From Citrobacter braakii (GTDB lineage Bacteria; Pseudomonadota; Gammaproteobacteria; Enterobacterales; Enterobacteriaceae), in assembly GCF_002075345.1 (NCBI RefSeq), contig NZ_NAEW01000001.1:496001-560000 (forward strand): DNA of 64,000 bases, read 5' to 3'. Position 1 is the stretch's first letter. Every line of letters begins with the position of its first letter. The notes beneath the pieces were generated by a model. It did no database searches. It was not told the DNA's origin and was given only the letters and a program-made list of their open reading frames with translations. Position numbers and translations under genes: made by a program. Shown here piece after piece: positions 1-13,555 of the stretch.

Positions 1-1569
1 TCTGCGAAATTATCATCATATGTGGACAGTGGGTCAGATGTAACAACACTTCTTCCTGCTCTGTGGGCTGTGTTTGACCGTATTGATCAGGATATAGATG
101 TTACACTAACAAATAACGTAATCATTAGCAGTGACAACAAAAAGATTTTCAATATTAACCAGTCTAGGATTACTTTGTCAGGATCCAGTTTTAACCAGAG
201 TTTTGGTGCCATTGAAATGACTGGTAATAATGTTGAGGTTCGCGATTTATATTTTACAGGATCTGCAGATGTTACCCCATTGAGAATGGGGAATACATCT
301 TATGGGCCATCAGATTCCACCCGGAGAACAAAAGTTAGGTCCACAAGATGCACCTTTGACGGAACCGGTCATAAAGGTCCTAACCACGGTAATCTTGTCA
401 TAATTGGTGCTGTTGATCCAGATATTAGATCACCAAGATTTATAGGACAATCAAAGGCTGGAGGGAATATTGAGGTTCTTGGGTGTTCTGGTGGTTCATG
501 TGTTAAACCTTATGCAGAGAATGGATTGCTTGTAAACTTGCATTGCACATCTGCTTCCGGTACTGGCTACCCAACTACAGATTTTGATTTTATTGACCCG
601 ATTTGCATACATAATTCATCTATTCTCGGTAATGTTGAAGGTGCAGTTGGAGGACTCAATAATGTTAAGTTTTCAAGGGGGTGTACTGGTTGTAGAGTCA
701 TCAGAGGTAAGTTTACCAGCATCAAGAATGGTGATTTCAACGGTAATGACCATGTTATATTTTTCCAAGGAGTAAGCAAATGTAAGGCGATTAACCCAGA
801 TATTGAGATGTTTAACAATGGAGGGTTTAAGTCGGCATTTGGTATTTTTGACCATCAAGAATCACTGACCCCGGCAAATGACAATGAAATTATTGGTGGA
901 ACAGTTACCATTAATGGACCTGGTGCCAACAACAGGATCGTAAACATTCGCTCTGATTATGGTCAGGAGGTTAAACGCAATAAGATTCGTGATATAAAAT
1001 ATCGTGTTTTCAACGGAACGGCTGATTATATTGGTGAACTTTATGCAAGCTCACCAAACCTTCTTGATGGTAATTTTTTCATATCAAACACAGGTGAAGG
1101 GGTTGGTACAGTTCTGCGCCACCGTGCTAATGTTGGTAAAACGTATCTTGATGGAAACACTGCTTTAGATATAGTTGATAATGCAATACTTGATTCTGGA
1201 ACAGTATTATCAATCACAGAGCCTTCGCCTCCAAATATTTATAGGTGGTCTGCAACAGCTGGAGGAAACCAGAGCGTTCCAATCCCTGGTGCGTCTAGAA
1301 ATGAAATTACAGTTTATGTGTATCCGAACCAGACTGGATCGACGGTTAACATTGTTGGGTTTACAGAGCAGTTCAACACAAAGCCTGACGGTTACAAAAT
1401 AAGATTAATCGGAAGGAGTGATCTCAGTGCCGGAGGAACAATCACAATTACAGCAAACCAGGGAGGAATTAGGCTTCCTGGTAATACTAACGTTACTATA
1501 GTAGCATTCACAACAATTGAGCTTACGCGTATGGGTAATGACTGGGTTGGAGTGATATTGAGGTCATGA
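1..1569 (+). CDS. Phage tail spike / tail fibre protein, right-handed beta-helix type, 5' truncated by window edge
   Basis: The reading frame is open from base 1, so the true start lies upstream; the GTG at 22 is only the first start-like codon. The visible 522 residues have no signal peptide and are rich in Asn, Gly, Thr and short hydrophobic strands with recurring N-x-[IV] patterns, as in pectate-lyase-like beta-helices of tail spikes and depolymerases. The last 150 residues look like a separate C-terminal beta-domain. The gene ends at a TGA directly followed by a strong terminator, as expected for a late tail gene at a transcript end. Base composition is AT-rich and codon use differs from the housekeeping genes beyond 3253, consistent with prophage origin. 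It probably binds or cleaves surface polysaccharide; no catalytic residues can be assigned by eye. Confidence 0.75.
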   Translation, partial: SAKLSSYVDSGSDVTTLLPALWAVFDRIDQDIDVTLTNNVIISSDNKKIFNINQSRITLSGSSFNQSFGAIEMTGNNVEVRDLYFTGSADVTPLRMGNTSYGPSDSTRRTKVRSTRCTFDGTGHKGPNHGNLVIIGAVDPDIRSPRFIGQSKAGGNIEVLGCSGGSCVKPYAENGLLVNLHCTSASGTGYPTTDFDFIDPICIHNSSILGNVEGAVGGLNNVKFSRGCTGCRVIRGKFTSIKNGDFNGNDHVIFFQGVSKCKAINPDIEMFNNGGFKSAFGIFDHQESLTPANDNEIIGGTVTINGPGANNRIVNIRSDYGQEVKRNKIRDIKYRVFNGTADYIGELYASSPNLLDGNFFISNTGEGVGTVLRHRANVGKTYLDGNTALDIVDNAILDSGTVLSITEPSPPNIYRWSATAGGNQSVPIPGASRNEITVYVYPNQTGSTVNIVGFTEQFNTKPDGYKIRLIGRSDLSAGGTITITANQGGIRLPGNTNVTIVAFTTIELTRMGNDWVGVILRS

Positions 1570-1571
1570 AA

Positions 1572-1594
1572 AAAGGCCGGATTATCCGGCCTTT
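1572..1594 (+). terminator. Rho-independent terminator, probably bidirectional
   Basis: Perfect inverted repeat with arms at 1572-1582 and 1584-1594 (core GGCCGGA/TCCGGCC), A-tract before and T-rich stretch after. It lies three bases after the tail-spike stop and five bases before the stop of the convergent acyltransferase, so it can serve both transcripts. Confidence 0.85.
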
Positions 1595-1598
1595 AATT

Positions 1599-2666
1599 TT
1601 ATGCTTTTGCCAATTTTTTCTTTTTCTTGAGCAGGAATGAGTTTTCAACAAACCTATAAGATAACCAAGATAAAAAGATCGAAATACCACAATAAAGAAT
1701 GAACTTTACCAGACCGTCAACGTTTTTTAGTATTGGGAAGTGGTTGTTCATTATTGAACTCAGACCCAAGTGAATTAGGTAGAGTGAATATGATATCTCA
1801 CCAAGAAACACCATGAATTTTGGTGTTGCTCTGTCAAGAAAGTCTTGGTTAACAAGCAAAGCAAGAAATAACAATGCGGATACATATCCCATCTGCATGT
1901 CAGCGCGAGTAAAACTATCGTACTTAAGATACAAAGCAAATATTGTAACAATACAAAATGCTGTGATAATCAACCTAATGTTATAAGGTAAATTTTTGAT
2001 CTGTTTGTAATACAATCCAAACATAACACCAATCAAAAACTCAAAAACCATAGGGTTTGTCGCAAGGTTAATGTATGCATTTGTTGTTAATGCGTAACTT
2101 GCATTATTTGGTATATTTCCAGATATGCATACTGGGATAACAATTAATGCGATAAAAAACCATGCAAAAAGAACGGTCCATCTCTTATGGAAAATCATTG
2201 AAAACGCCATAACTATGTAGAAATAAATTTCATAGTTAAGCGTCCATCTTATGCTAAATAGCTCAGATGTATTAATAAGTGTTGGTGGTCTGTTTGCAAA
2301 TTCAGGTATAAATAAAAAGGCGCTGAGTAAATTGCTTGCCTTTTCTGGAGATTTTAATAACTCGAATCCACCAAGTGCCGCCGCAGTTAATATAAGAATC
2401 ACATAATAAGCAGGAAGCAATCTCCTGGCTCTATTTTTTACAAAATCAATAGAACCTCTAATACCAGTTGGTTTATTAACTGATGATAAAGTAATTACAA
2501 ACCCACTAATTATAAAGAATATATCTACTCCGTAACCACCATAAATAAATAGCCTGTCACCAAGGCCATCGTAACTAATATTCAGCAGATAGCGATAATG
2601 GAAAAACATAACCATTATTGCAGCTATACCTCGTAATGCTTGGAGTGAATTTATTTTAGAGTTCAT
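1599..2666 (-). CDS. Acyltransferase family 3 membrane protein (OafA/WecH-like O-acetyltransferase)
   Basis: A 355-residue polytopic membrane protein. The N-terminus (M-N-S-K-I-N-S-L-Q-A-L-R-G-I-A-A) is the classical opening of acyltransferase-3 proteins: L-R-G followed by a first membrane helix, then F-F-H-Y carrying the conserved His, then the G-V-D-I-F-F-I-I-S-G-F motif around residue 45. About ten hydrophobic segments follow. I chose the ATG at 2666 because the motif starts 8 residues later; upstream ATGs give a hydrophilic extension unlike the family. Relatives O-acetylate LPS O-antigen or other surface sugars, using acyl donor from the cytoplasm. Position next to a tail spike with similar AT-rich composition suggests serotype-converting prophage cargo. 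The sugar substrate cannot be read from sequence. Confidence 0.85.
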   Translation of the reverse strand: MNSKINSLQALRGIAAIMVMFFHYRYLLNISYDGLGDRLFIYGGYGVDIFFIISGFVITLSSVNKPTGIRGSIDFVKNRARRLLPAYYVILILTAAALGGFELLKSPEKASNLLSAFLFIPEFANRPPTLINTSELFSIRWTLNYEIYFYIVMAFSMIFHKRWTVLFAWFFIALIVIPVCISGNIPNNASYALTTNAYINLATNPMVFEFLIGVMFGLYYKQIKNLPYNIRLIITAFCIVTIFALYLKYDSFTRADMQMGYVSALLFLALLVNQDFLDRATPKFMVFLGEISYSLYLIHLGLSSIMNNHFPILKNVDGLVKFILYCGISIFLSWLSYRFVENSFLLKKKKKLAKA

Positions 2667-3210
2667 ATGGTTATATGCTTTAATAGGAGTAATCCGATCA
2701 TAACATAAGCAGAATTTCACTTCTATAACTTGTAATCTACTTATGCGATCCATGTGATAGAAATTGGCATGCACTAACAGTGGAGGATTGCTTTCCATGC
2801 ACATGGTTTAATTATTAGCCTAACATCTAAGGAAGCAATGCCGATTGTAATAATGCGAATCTTGGCAATGATATACTGGGCAAAATCGCGAAACATATGA
2901 CGATGTGATTCATTTGCGCTAGAGCTTCATGTTACGCGAGATAAAAACTGGGCACTCAAAGCGTGGCATCGGTTTGCAAGGCTTTGTGCTGTTCTCGCTT
3001 AGTCGATCGCATCAATTGTTGCAAGACAATTTGAATCAATGTGAAACAGAGTGGTGCAATCACCACTTTTTTAGTGTTACCATCATTTTACCGGGTGAGG
3101 GACTGAGGATGTCAGTTTTTCATTTGTGTACCAGATTGTGTACCAATTTAGCGATTGTTGGTTAGATGGTTGCACAACTTACTGTAAACAAATAAATTTT
3201 CTCTTTGTAT
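2667..3210. other. Prophage-to-chromosome junction region, no convincing gene
   Basis: A 544-base stretch between the acyltransferase and the thrS leader. A 78-codon frame at 2929-3165 is open on the + strand but has no family resemblance or ribosome binding site, so I do not call it. The stretch holds a terminator hairpin (3050-3072), a tandem decamer TTGTGTACCA (3124-3133 and 3136-3145) and a promoter-like TATACT (2872-2877). The prophage end probably lies in this interval, because the thrS leader from about 3200 is the normal enteric one. Confidence 0.5.
3050..3072 (+). terminator. Rho-independent terminator of an unknown short transcript
   Basis: Stem AGTGGTG (3050-3056), loop CAAT, stem CACCACT (3061-3067), then an uninterrupted T run to 3072. 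No + strand coding gene upstream accounts for it, so it may end a small RNA or belong to a prophage attachment-side transcript. Confidence 0.6.
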
Positions 3211-3231
3211 GTGATCTTACGTGTGGGTCAC
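3211..3231 (+). promoter_or_regulatory. thrS translational operator hairpin (anticodon-like arm)
   Basis: Stem GTGATC (3211-3216) pairs with GGTCAC (3226-3231), leaving a 9-base loop containing CGT, the anticodon of a threonine tRNA. It lies about 20 bases before the thrS start and overlaps the position of operator domain 2 in E. coli, where ThrRS binds its own leader as a tRNA mimic and blocks ribosome binding. Recognition is by sequence and position. Confidence 0.8.
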
Positions 3232-3252
3232 CACTGCAAATAAGGATATAAC

Positions 3253-5181
3253 ATGCCTGTTATTACTCTTCCTGATGGCAGCCAACGCCATTACGACCAC
3301 GCTGTAAGCCCCATGGATGTTGCGCTGGACATCGGTCCAGGTCTGGCGAAAGCCACTATTGCTGGCCGTGTTGACGGTGAGCTGGTAGATGCTTCCGATC
3401 TGATTGAGCATGATGCGAAGCTCTCCATCATCACCGCGAAGGATGAAGAAGGTCTGGAGATCATTCGTCACTCCTGTGCGCACCTGTTAGGGCACGCGAT
3501 CAAACAACTCTGGCCGCACACCAAAATGGCGATCGGACCGGTTGTTGATAACGGTTTTTACTACGATATCGATCTTGACCGTACGCTAACCCAGGAAGAT
3601 GTCGAGGCGCTCGAGAAGCGGATGCACGAGCTCGCTGAGAAAAACTACGATGTCATTAAGAAGAAAGTCAGCTGGTACGAAGCGCGTGAAACCTTCGTGA
3701 AGCGTGGCGAGACCTATAAAGTCTCCATTCTTGATGAAAACATTGCCCATGATGACAAGCCTGGCTTGTACCATCATGAAGAATATGTCGATATGTGCCG
3801 TGGCCCGCACGTGCCGAACATGCGTTTCTGTCATCACTTCAAACTGATGAAGACCGCTGGGGCATACTGGCGTGGCGACAGCAATAACAAGATGCTGCAG
3901 CGTATTTATGGTACTGCGTGGGCCGATAAAAAAGCCCTGAGTGCCTACCTGCAACGTCTGGAAGAAGCGGCCAAACGCGACCACCGTAAAATCGGTAAGC
4001 AGCTTGACCTGTATCATATGCAGGAAGAAGCGCCGGGTATGGTGTTCTGGCACAATGATGGCTGGACAATCTTCCGTGAACTGGAAGTCTTTGTTCGCTC
4101 AAAACTGAAAGAATACCAGTATCAGGAAGTTAAAGGTCCGTTCATGATGGACCGCGTGCTGTGGGAAAAAACAGGTCACTGGGATAACTACAAAGATGCG
4201 ATGTTCACGACCTCCTCTGAGAACCGTGAATACTGCATTAAGCCCATGAACTGCCCGGGCCACGTGCAGATCTTCAATCAGGGTCTGAAATCCTATCGTG
4301 ATCTGCCGTTGCGTATGGCCGAGTTTGGTAGCTGCCACCGCAATGAGCCGTCAGGCGCGCTGCATGGCCTGATGCGTGTTCGTGGCTTCACTCAGGATGA
4401 TGCACATATCTTCTGTACAGAAGAGCAGATCCGTGATGAAGTTAACGCTTGCATTCGTATGGTCTACGATATGTATAGCACCTTTGGCTTCGAGAAAATC
4501 GTCGTCAAACTGTCCACTCGCCCCGAAAAACGTATCGGTAGCGATGAAATGTGGGACCGTGCTGAAGCTGACCTGGCCGTTGCGCTGGAAGAAAACAACA
4601 TCCCGTTTGAGTACCAACTGGGTGAGGGCGCATTCTACGGTCCGAAAATTGAATTTACCCTGTATGACTGCCTCGATCGTGCATGGCAGTGCGGTACTGT
4701 ACAGCTGGACTTCTCTCTGCCGTCCCGTTTAAGCGCCTCTTATGTTGGCGAAAACAACGAGCGTCAGGTGCCGGTTATGATTCACCGCGCAATTCTTGGG
4801 TCGATGGAACGTTTCATCGGTATCCTGACCGAAGAGTTCGCTGGCTTCTTCCCGACCTGGCTTGCGCCAGTTCAGGTTGTCGTCATGAACATCACCGATT
4901 CACAGTCTGAATACGTCAACGAATTAACGCAGAAACTACAAAATGCGGGTATTCGTGTAAAAGCAGACTTGAGAAATGAGAAGATTGGCTTTAAAATCCG
5001 CGAGCACACTTTACGTCGTGTCCCTTACATGTTGGTCTGTGGCGACAAAGAGGTAGAAGCAGGCAAAGTTGCCGTGCGCACCCGTCGTGGCAAAGACTTG
5101 GGCAGCCTGGACGTAAATGAAGTGATTGAGAAGCTGCAACAAGAGATTCGCAGCCGCAGTCTTCAACAACTGGAGGAATAA
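3253..5181 (+). CDS. thrS: Threonyl-tRNA synthetase
   Basis: Class II aminoacyl-tRNA synthetase charging tRNA-Thr, 642 residues, the E. coli length. Domains in order: N-terminal TGS domain (about 1-61), editing domain with the H-S-C-A-H-L-L-G-H motif around residue 73 (hydrolyses Ser-tRNA-Thr), catalytic core from about 245 with M-N-C-P-G-H carrying the zinc-binding Cys, motif 2 around F-G-S-C-H-R-N-E and motif 3 [10 protein letters not shown], and the anticodon-binding domain from about 540. It is first in the thrS-infC-rpmI-rplT-pheST-ihfA series; the upstream hairpin implies autoregulation. The ATG is preceded by AAGGA at 3242-3246. Confidence 0.98.
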   Translation: MPVITLPDGSQRHYDHAVSPMDVALDIGPGLAKATIAGRVDGELVDASDLIEHDAKLSIITAKDEEGLEIIRHSCAHLLGHAIKQLWPHTKMAIGPVVDNGFYYDIDLDRTLTQEDVEALEKRMHELAEKNYDVIKKKVSWYEARETFVKRGETYKVSILDENIAHDDKPGLYHHEEYVDMCRGPHVPNMRFCHHFKLMKTAGAYWRGDSNNKMLQRIYGTAWADKKALSAYLQRLEEAAKRDHRKIGKQLDLYHMQEEAPGMVFWHNDGWTIFRELEVFVRSKLKEYQYQEVKGPFMMDRVLWEKTGHWDNYKDAMFTTSSENREYCIKPMNCPGHVQIFNQGLKSYRDLPLRMAEFGSCHRNEPSGALHGLMRVRGFTQDDAHIFCTEEQIRDEVNACIRMVYDMYSTFGFEKIVVKLSTRPEKRIGSDEMWDRAEADLAVALEENNIPFEYQLGEGAFYGPKIEFTLYDCLDRAWQCGTVQLDFSLPSRLSASYVGENNERQVPVMIHRAILGSMERFIGILTEEFAGFFPTWLAPVQVVVMNITDSQSEYVNELTQKLQNAGIRVKADLRNEKIGFKIREHTLRRVPYMLVCGDKEVEAGKVAVRTRRGKDLGSLDVNEVIEKLQQEIRSRSLQQLEE

Positions 5182-5727
<546 letters not shown>

Positions 5728-5746
5728 GGCCTTCAAGTAGCAATGT

Positions 5747-5770
5747 CTGTGGAGCCTGCGAGTTCCACAG
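5747..5770 (+). promoter_or_regulatory. Part of the L20 translational operator ahead of rpmI
   Basis: In the 96-base gap between infC and rpmI, CTGTGGA (5747-5753) pairs with TCCACAG (5764-5770). In E. coli this gap and the end of infC form the RNA structure bound by ribosomal protein L20, which represses rpmI and rplT translation. The hairpin is seen; the role is by analogy. Confidence 0.5.
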
Positions 5771-5799
5771 CCGTTGTTCGCCTACGTTTCGTTTATTAA

Positions 5800-6021
<222 letters not shown>

Positions 6022-6052
6022 GCCGTTAACGTTTAATTAATTTTTTTACTAA

Positions 6053-6433
<381 letters not shown>

Positions 6434-6443
6434 GCCGGTGAAA

Positions 6444-6469
6444 AGAGGGAGCCTGGCTCCCTCTCTTTT
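6444..6469 (+). terminator. Terminator after rplT
   Basis: AGAGGGAGC (6444-6452), loop CTG, GCTCCCTCT (6456-6464), followed by C and TTTT. Confidence 0.9.
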
Positions 6470-6558
6470 ATTTGTAGTGCAATCAATTGGTTGACAATTT
6501 ATCCGTAAGCCTTTTCAATAAAGGTTGTCCGGTTTTTACCACACAAGGTAACGCAAGC

Positions 6559-6603
6559 ATGAATGCTGCTATTTTCCGCTTCTTCTTTTACTTTAGCACC
6601 TGA
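6559..6603 (+). CDS. pheM: pheST operon leader peptide
   Basis: Fourteen-codon open frame [14 protein letters not shown] with five phenylalanine codons, three of them consecutive. Translation speed through the Phe codons senses charged tRNA-Phe and sets the choice between antiterminator and terminator further down. Composition, length and position before an attenuator and pheS identify it as pheM. Confidence 0.96.
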
Positions 6604-6649
6604 ACTCAGGAGGCTTGCGCGTGAAAGAAGAAACGGAAAACAGCGCCTA

Positions 6650-6676
6650 AAAGCCTCCCTGGTGGAGGCTTTTTTT
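6650..6676 (+). terminator. Attenuator terminator of pheST
   Basis: AAAGCCTCC (6650-6658) pairs with GGAGGCTTT (6664-6672), followed by a T run to 6676. GGAGGCTT-like sequence at 6609-6616 inside the leader can pair alternatively with the left arm, as expected for an antiterminator. Confidence 0.9.
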
Positions 6677-6779
6677 ATACACGTTATCCTTCAGGCTGCC
6701 TCTGCATTGGCTGCAGTCGCTTCCCCCAGTCTCGTACGTGTGTACGCTCCTGAGGATTAGCGCTCTACTGCTGCCTTGA

Positions 6780-10232
<3,453 letters not shown>

Positions 10233-10236
10233 ACCT

Positions 10237-10536
10237 ATGGCGCTTACAAAAGCTGAAATGTCAGAATATCTGTTTGATAAGCTTGGGCTTAGCAAGCGGG
10301 ATGCCAAAGAACTGGTCGAGCTGTTTTTCGAAGAGATCCGTCGTGCTCTGGAAAATGGTGAGCAGGTAAAACTCTCTGGTTTTGGTAACTTCGATCTGCG
10401 TGATAAGAATCAACGTCCGGGCCGTAATCCGAAAACGGGCGAAGATATTCCCATTACAGCACGGCGCGTGGTGACCTTCAGACCCGGACAGAAGTTAAAA
10501 AGCCGGGTTGAAAACGCAACGCCGAAAGAAGAGTAA
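10237..10536 (+). CDS. ihfA: Integration host factor alpha subunit
   Basis: Ninety-nine-residue DNA-bending protein of the HU/IHF family starting [13 protein letters not shown]. The beta-arm segment [10 protein letters not shown] with its intercalating proline is present (about 62-71). With IhfB it makes sharp bends at sites like the one found here before sufA (55500-55512). Four bases separate it from pheT, the normal enteric arrangement. Confidence 0.98.
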   Translation: MALTKAEMSEYLFDKLGLSKRDAKELVELFFEEIRRALENGEQVKLSGFGNFDLRDKNQRPGRNPKTGEDIPITARRVVTFRPGQKLKSRVENATPKEE

Positions 10537-10550
10537 TCTGAACTAACTAA

Positions 10551-10575
10551 AAAGGCCGCGAATGCGGCCTTTTTT
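10551..10575 (+). terminator. Bidirectional terminator between ihfA and the nucleoside transporter
   Basis: AAAGGCCGC (10551-10559), loop GAAT, GCGGCCTTT (10564-10572), T run to 10575; on the other strand the repeat also ends in a run of T. It serves ihfA and the convergent gene ending at 10577. Confidence 0.88.
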
Positions 10576-10576
10576 C

Positions 10577-11806
10577 TTAGTGGGCCAGAAGGAAAAACAG
10601 CCCGGTCAGTGCTGCGCTCAGCAGGTTAGACAACGTGCCCGCCAGGATCACTTTAAGCCCCATTTTAGCAATGAAACTTTTTTTCCCCGGCACAATCCCC
10701 CCCAGTACGCCAATCAATGCGGCAGGAGAGGACAAATTGGCAAACCCAGCCAGCGCCATGATCGTTATTATCTGCGAATATTCCGACAGTTGGTCTTTCA
10801 TTGGAATAAAGCTGGTATACGCGACGAACTCATTCAACACCAATTTTTGACCTAACAGGCTGCCAATTTGCAAGACTTCGTTAGTGGGAATGCCCAACAG
10901 CCAGGCAACCGGAGCAAAGAGGTAACTAAAGATAAATTGTAGCGTGACGTTACCATAGCCGAAAAAGCCACAAAACCAGCCCAACAAGCCGTTCACCATA
11001 GCAATTAATGCAATCAGTGCCAGAAGCATTGCCCCCACGTTAGCGGCGAGCTTCAGCCCGATAGTCGCGCCATTTGTCGCCGCTTCAACGATGTTGATGG
11101 GCTTTTCATCTTGACCAAGCATATCGCCCGTCACGTCGGCAGTGTTTTCGGGTTCCGTTTCTGGAAACAGCATTTTCGCCATTAACAGACCGCCTGGTGC
11201 TGACATAAAAGAGGCGGCTACCAGATAGCGAATTTCGATCCCCATACTGGCATAGCCAACCAACACAGAGCCTGCGATAGAGGCCACACCACCTGTCATG
11301 AGGGCAAACAGTTCTGAGCGCGTCATGCGTGGCGCATAAGGCTTCATCAGGACGAAGACGTCAGTATTGCCCGCAAAAATATTGGCCGTTGCAGCCATGG
11401 ATTCTGCCGGGCTGGTGCGCAGCAGTTTATGGATACCCGTACCGATGAGGCGGATAATCCACTGCATGATGCCCAGGTAGTACAGCACGGAGAACAATGC
11501 TGACATAAAAATGATAATCGGCAGAACATGCACGGCAAATACAAACCCCATTTTGAACTGTCCGAGATTCCCGAAGAGAAAGTTAATCCCTTCCGACGAA
11601 TAGTTCAGCATGCCTGACAGACTGTTTGATATGGCGAGTAAGATTTTTTCCCCTAAGGGGACATACAGGATAAATGCAGCAAAAAGAGCCTGGATTGCAA
11701 AGGCGCCGCCAACGGTGCGAAACCGGATAGCTTTGCGATTTTCTGAACATAGCCAGGCAACGAGTAACAGGACAACAATGCCAAGTATGACGATGAGTAT
11801 CTGCAT
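10577..11806 (-). CDS. NupC-family concentrative nucleoside transporter
   Basis: A 409-residue inner-membrane protein of the concentrative nucleoside transporter (CNT) family, related to NupC, NupX and PsuT of E. coli. N-terminal CNT helices (about 1-75), gate-like region (E-S-M-A-A-T-A-N-I-F-A-G-N-T-D around residue 135), and the C-terminal conserved stretch with L-V-L-N-E-F-V-A-Y near residue 325. These proteins import nucleosides with protons or sodium. The start lies three bases after the nucleoside hydrolase stop, so the two are co-translated, and it is the last gene of the 14770-10577 operon. It is absent from this position in E. coli K-12. Which nucleoside is carried is not readable. 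Confidence 0.88.
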   Translation of the reverse strand: MQILIVILGIVVLLLVAWLCSENRKAIRFRTVGGAFAIQALFAAFILYVPLGEKILLAISNSLSGMLNYSSEGINFLFGNLGQFKMGFVFAVHVLPIIIFMSALFSVLYYLGIMQWIIRLIGTGIHKLLRTSPAESMAATANIFAGNTDVFVLMKPYAPRMTRSELFALMTGGVASIAGSVLVGYASMGIEIRYLVAASFMSAPGGLLMAKMLFPETEPENTADVTGDMLGQDEKPINIVEAATNGATIGLKLAANVGAMLLALIALIAMVNGLLGWFCGFFGYGNVTLQFIFSYLFAPVAWLLGIPTNEVLQIGSLLGQKLVLNEFVAYTSFIPMKDQLSEYSQIITIMALAGFANLSSPAALIGVLGGIVPGKKSFIAKMGLKVILAGTLSNLLSAALTGLFFLLAH

Positions 11807-11809
11807 GGT

Positions 11810-12772
11810 TTATCCCTCATCGGCATCAATGATGCTACGGAAAAGATCTTTAAAGAGAGCATCCCGCTCAATAAATTTTGCGACCTGAATGACGTGACGG
11901 CGGTTATCAAAACTCCAGCTCAGATTGTCATTGATCAAAGGGGATGTACGGTATTCACAGGTGAACCAGTCAGGATTCAGGACATAGCCAACCGTAGTGA
12001 TATCCCAAATGACTTTGCGGGATGCAAAACCAATCCAGGGGCATCGCGGGGCAATTTCAGCAAAGTAGCTACCAATGCGGCTGGTCTCTGCAAAATAGTG
12101 CTGCATCTCTGGGACCGATGAGGCCATAGTGTTAGCCACGCCAAAGCAGGGGATTTGGGTGAGCGCTACGCCGCTATCAAAAAGTACCCGACTCGCCGCA
12201 ATGTCCTGCATCAGGTTGAATTCATGATTATCTTTCCAGGCATAACTGTTACCCCCAAGCCAGATGACATGAATCTTTGTGACGATGTCCGGCGCGAGGA
12301 GCAGTGCGTTAGCGATATTGGTCGGCGCGGCGATTGCGAGTACATGTAATGTTTGCTCAGCCGTTCTTGCCCGGTTAATCAAATCCTGTACTGCTGCTGA
12401 CATCTCCGGCTGGTTGCTATCTTTCAGATAGCGTGTTGAACCCTGGAATATTTGCGGTATGTTTTCGCGGCGGGGGAGTTTGTTAAATACGCGATAGATC
12501 TCATCGACGCTCAGTTGCATGCCTACTGCGGGATCGTCAACATATGTGTGCGAGCCCTCTTTACCAAAATAGTGGTTGGTAAACGGAGCGGCGTATACAG
12601 CTTGCAGATCGAGGCGCTCCGGGTGTAAGAATGCCCAGGCAATGGCCATCTGATCGTCAATTTCATTGTAGGTATCGCTGTCAATAACGATAGGCACTTT
12701 GCCATACTTAGGTGGCGTAATTAAGGCAATACGCTGCGCTGAAGTTAATTCAGGCCAGTGGATACTTAACAT
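11810..12772 (-). CDS. Inosine-uridine preferring nucleoside hydrolase family protein
   Basis: A 320-residue protein of the nucleoside N-ribohydrolase family, which splits nucleosides into base and ribose. The calcium-binding Asp cluster is at 31-41 as D-S-D-T-Y-N-E-I-D-D-Q, a variant of D-x-D-P-G-x-D-D with T-x-N-E in place of P-G. A second hallmark, L-A-I-A-A-P-T-N-I-A-N-A-L, is near residue 148, and C-terminal D-I-T-T-V-G-Y-V precedes the last catalytic region. No signal peptide, so cytoplasmic. It lies between a Tsx-like porin and a nucleoside transporter, which fits hydrolysis of imported nucleosides. The leading 25 residues are longer than in RihA/B/C, so the start could be later. Confidence 0.88.
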   Translation of the reverse strand: MLSIHWPELTSAQRIALITPPKYGKVPIVIDSDTYNEIDDQMAIAWAFLHPERLDLQAVYAAPFTNHYFGKEGSHTYVDDPAVGMQLSVDEIYRVFNKLPRRENIPQIFQGSTRYLKDSNQPEMSAAVQDLINRARTAEQTLHVLAIAAPTNIANALLLAPDIVTKIHVIWLGGNSYAWKDNHEFNLMQDIAASRVLFDSGVALTQIPCFGVANTMASSVPEMQHYFAETSRIGSYFAEIAPRCPWIGFASRKVIWDITTVGYVLNPDWFTCEYRTSPLINDNLSWSFDNRRHVIQVAKFIERDALFKDLFRSIIDADEG

Positions 12773-12789
12773 CGTTAATGTTCCTTAAG

Positions 12790-13524
12790 TTAGAAGTCGT
12801 AGGCCAGTCGATAAATGAGAATATCGCCATATCCATCCGCACCAAGTTTGTTATAAAAGTACCGATACATTAATGTGGTGGATATATGAGGCATGATTTT
12901 CCAGGTAATATTCAGGCCGCCGTTTAAACCATTGCTACCATGATTGTTAGCGGTATAGTCATCATTACGGTCAAGTTCTATTTCATTCCAATTGGACAGT
13001 AAGAAGTCCTGGTTGAGAAGATTGAAAGCATAACCAGCGTTCCATCCAATTGAGAAACCATTGATTCCATTAATATCATAAGCTGGGCCAAAATTACTGT
13101 GTGCGGTAATGTACTGACGAGCAATCCAGGGTTTAAACCACCATCCATCGCCTTTCAGGTCGGTATAGCCAAGCCCAATAAATTGATTCGTCTCTTTAAA
13201 ATTGGGGCTTTGCGAATTATAGACTTTTGTAAATAAGCTGGCACCTGTTTTCCAGAGGTAGGTATGGATTTCACCATTCGCAGTCTGCCCCTGATTTCCC
13301 TCGTCATCTAGAATATTTTCAAAATCATAAAAACCGTACATTTCACCCCAATCAAAACCAATACCTCCCTCAATACCAATTAAGGCTTGTTCATATTCGA
13401 GGTCTTTAACACCGGCATCCCAGGATTGATAGTCAAAATGTATATTTCCCCAACCGTATTGTTGTTCAGCTAATGAGGAAAAAGCTACGCACGATAATAA
13501 AGCCCCGAAGGCGATTTTTTTCAT
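12790..13524 (-). CDS. Tsx/OmpK-family outer membrane nucleoside channel
   Basis: A 244-residue outer-membrane protein with an N-terminal signal peptide (M-K-K-I-A-F-G-A-L-L-S-C..., probable cleavage after Ala-19). The mature part is rich in aromatic beta-strands, carries the nucleoside-specific channel features (Y-G-W-G-N-I-H-F-D-Y-Q-S-W, Y-G-F-Y-D-F-E-N) and ends in Phe, as required for outer-membrane insertion. Tsx lets nucleosides and deoxynucleosides cross the outer membrane. The gene is second in the island operon; it is shorter and clearly diverged from chromosomal Tsx, so I give no gene symbol. Confidence 0.87.
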   Translation of the reverse strand: MKKIAFGALLSCVAFSSLAEQQYGWGNIHFDYQSWDAGVKDLEYEQALIGIEGGIGFDWGEMYGFYDFENILDDEGNQGQTANGEIHTYLWKTGASLFTKVYNSQSPNFKETNQFIGLGYTDLKGDGWWFKPWIARQYITAHSNFGPAYDINGINGFSIGWNAGYAFNLLNQDFLLSNWNEIELDRNDDYTANNHGSNGLNGGLNITWKIMPHISTTLMYRYFYNKLGADGYGDILIYRLAYDF

Positions 13525-13555
13525 TTTATATCCCTATTTTTGTGGTGGGTTAATA

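Noticed and set aside
2929-3165. 78-codon plus-strand frame in the prophage/thrS gap
   Set aside because: Spans the terminator at 3050-3072, no ribosome binding site, no protein-like composition.
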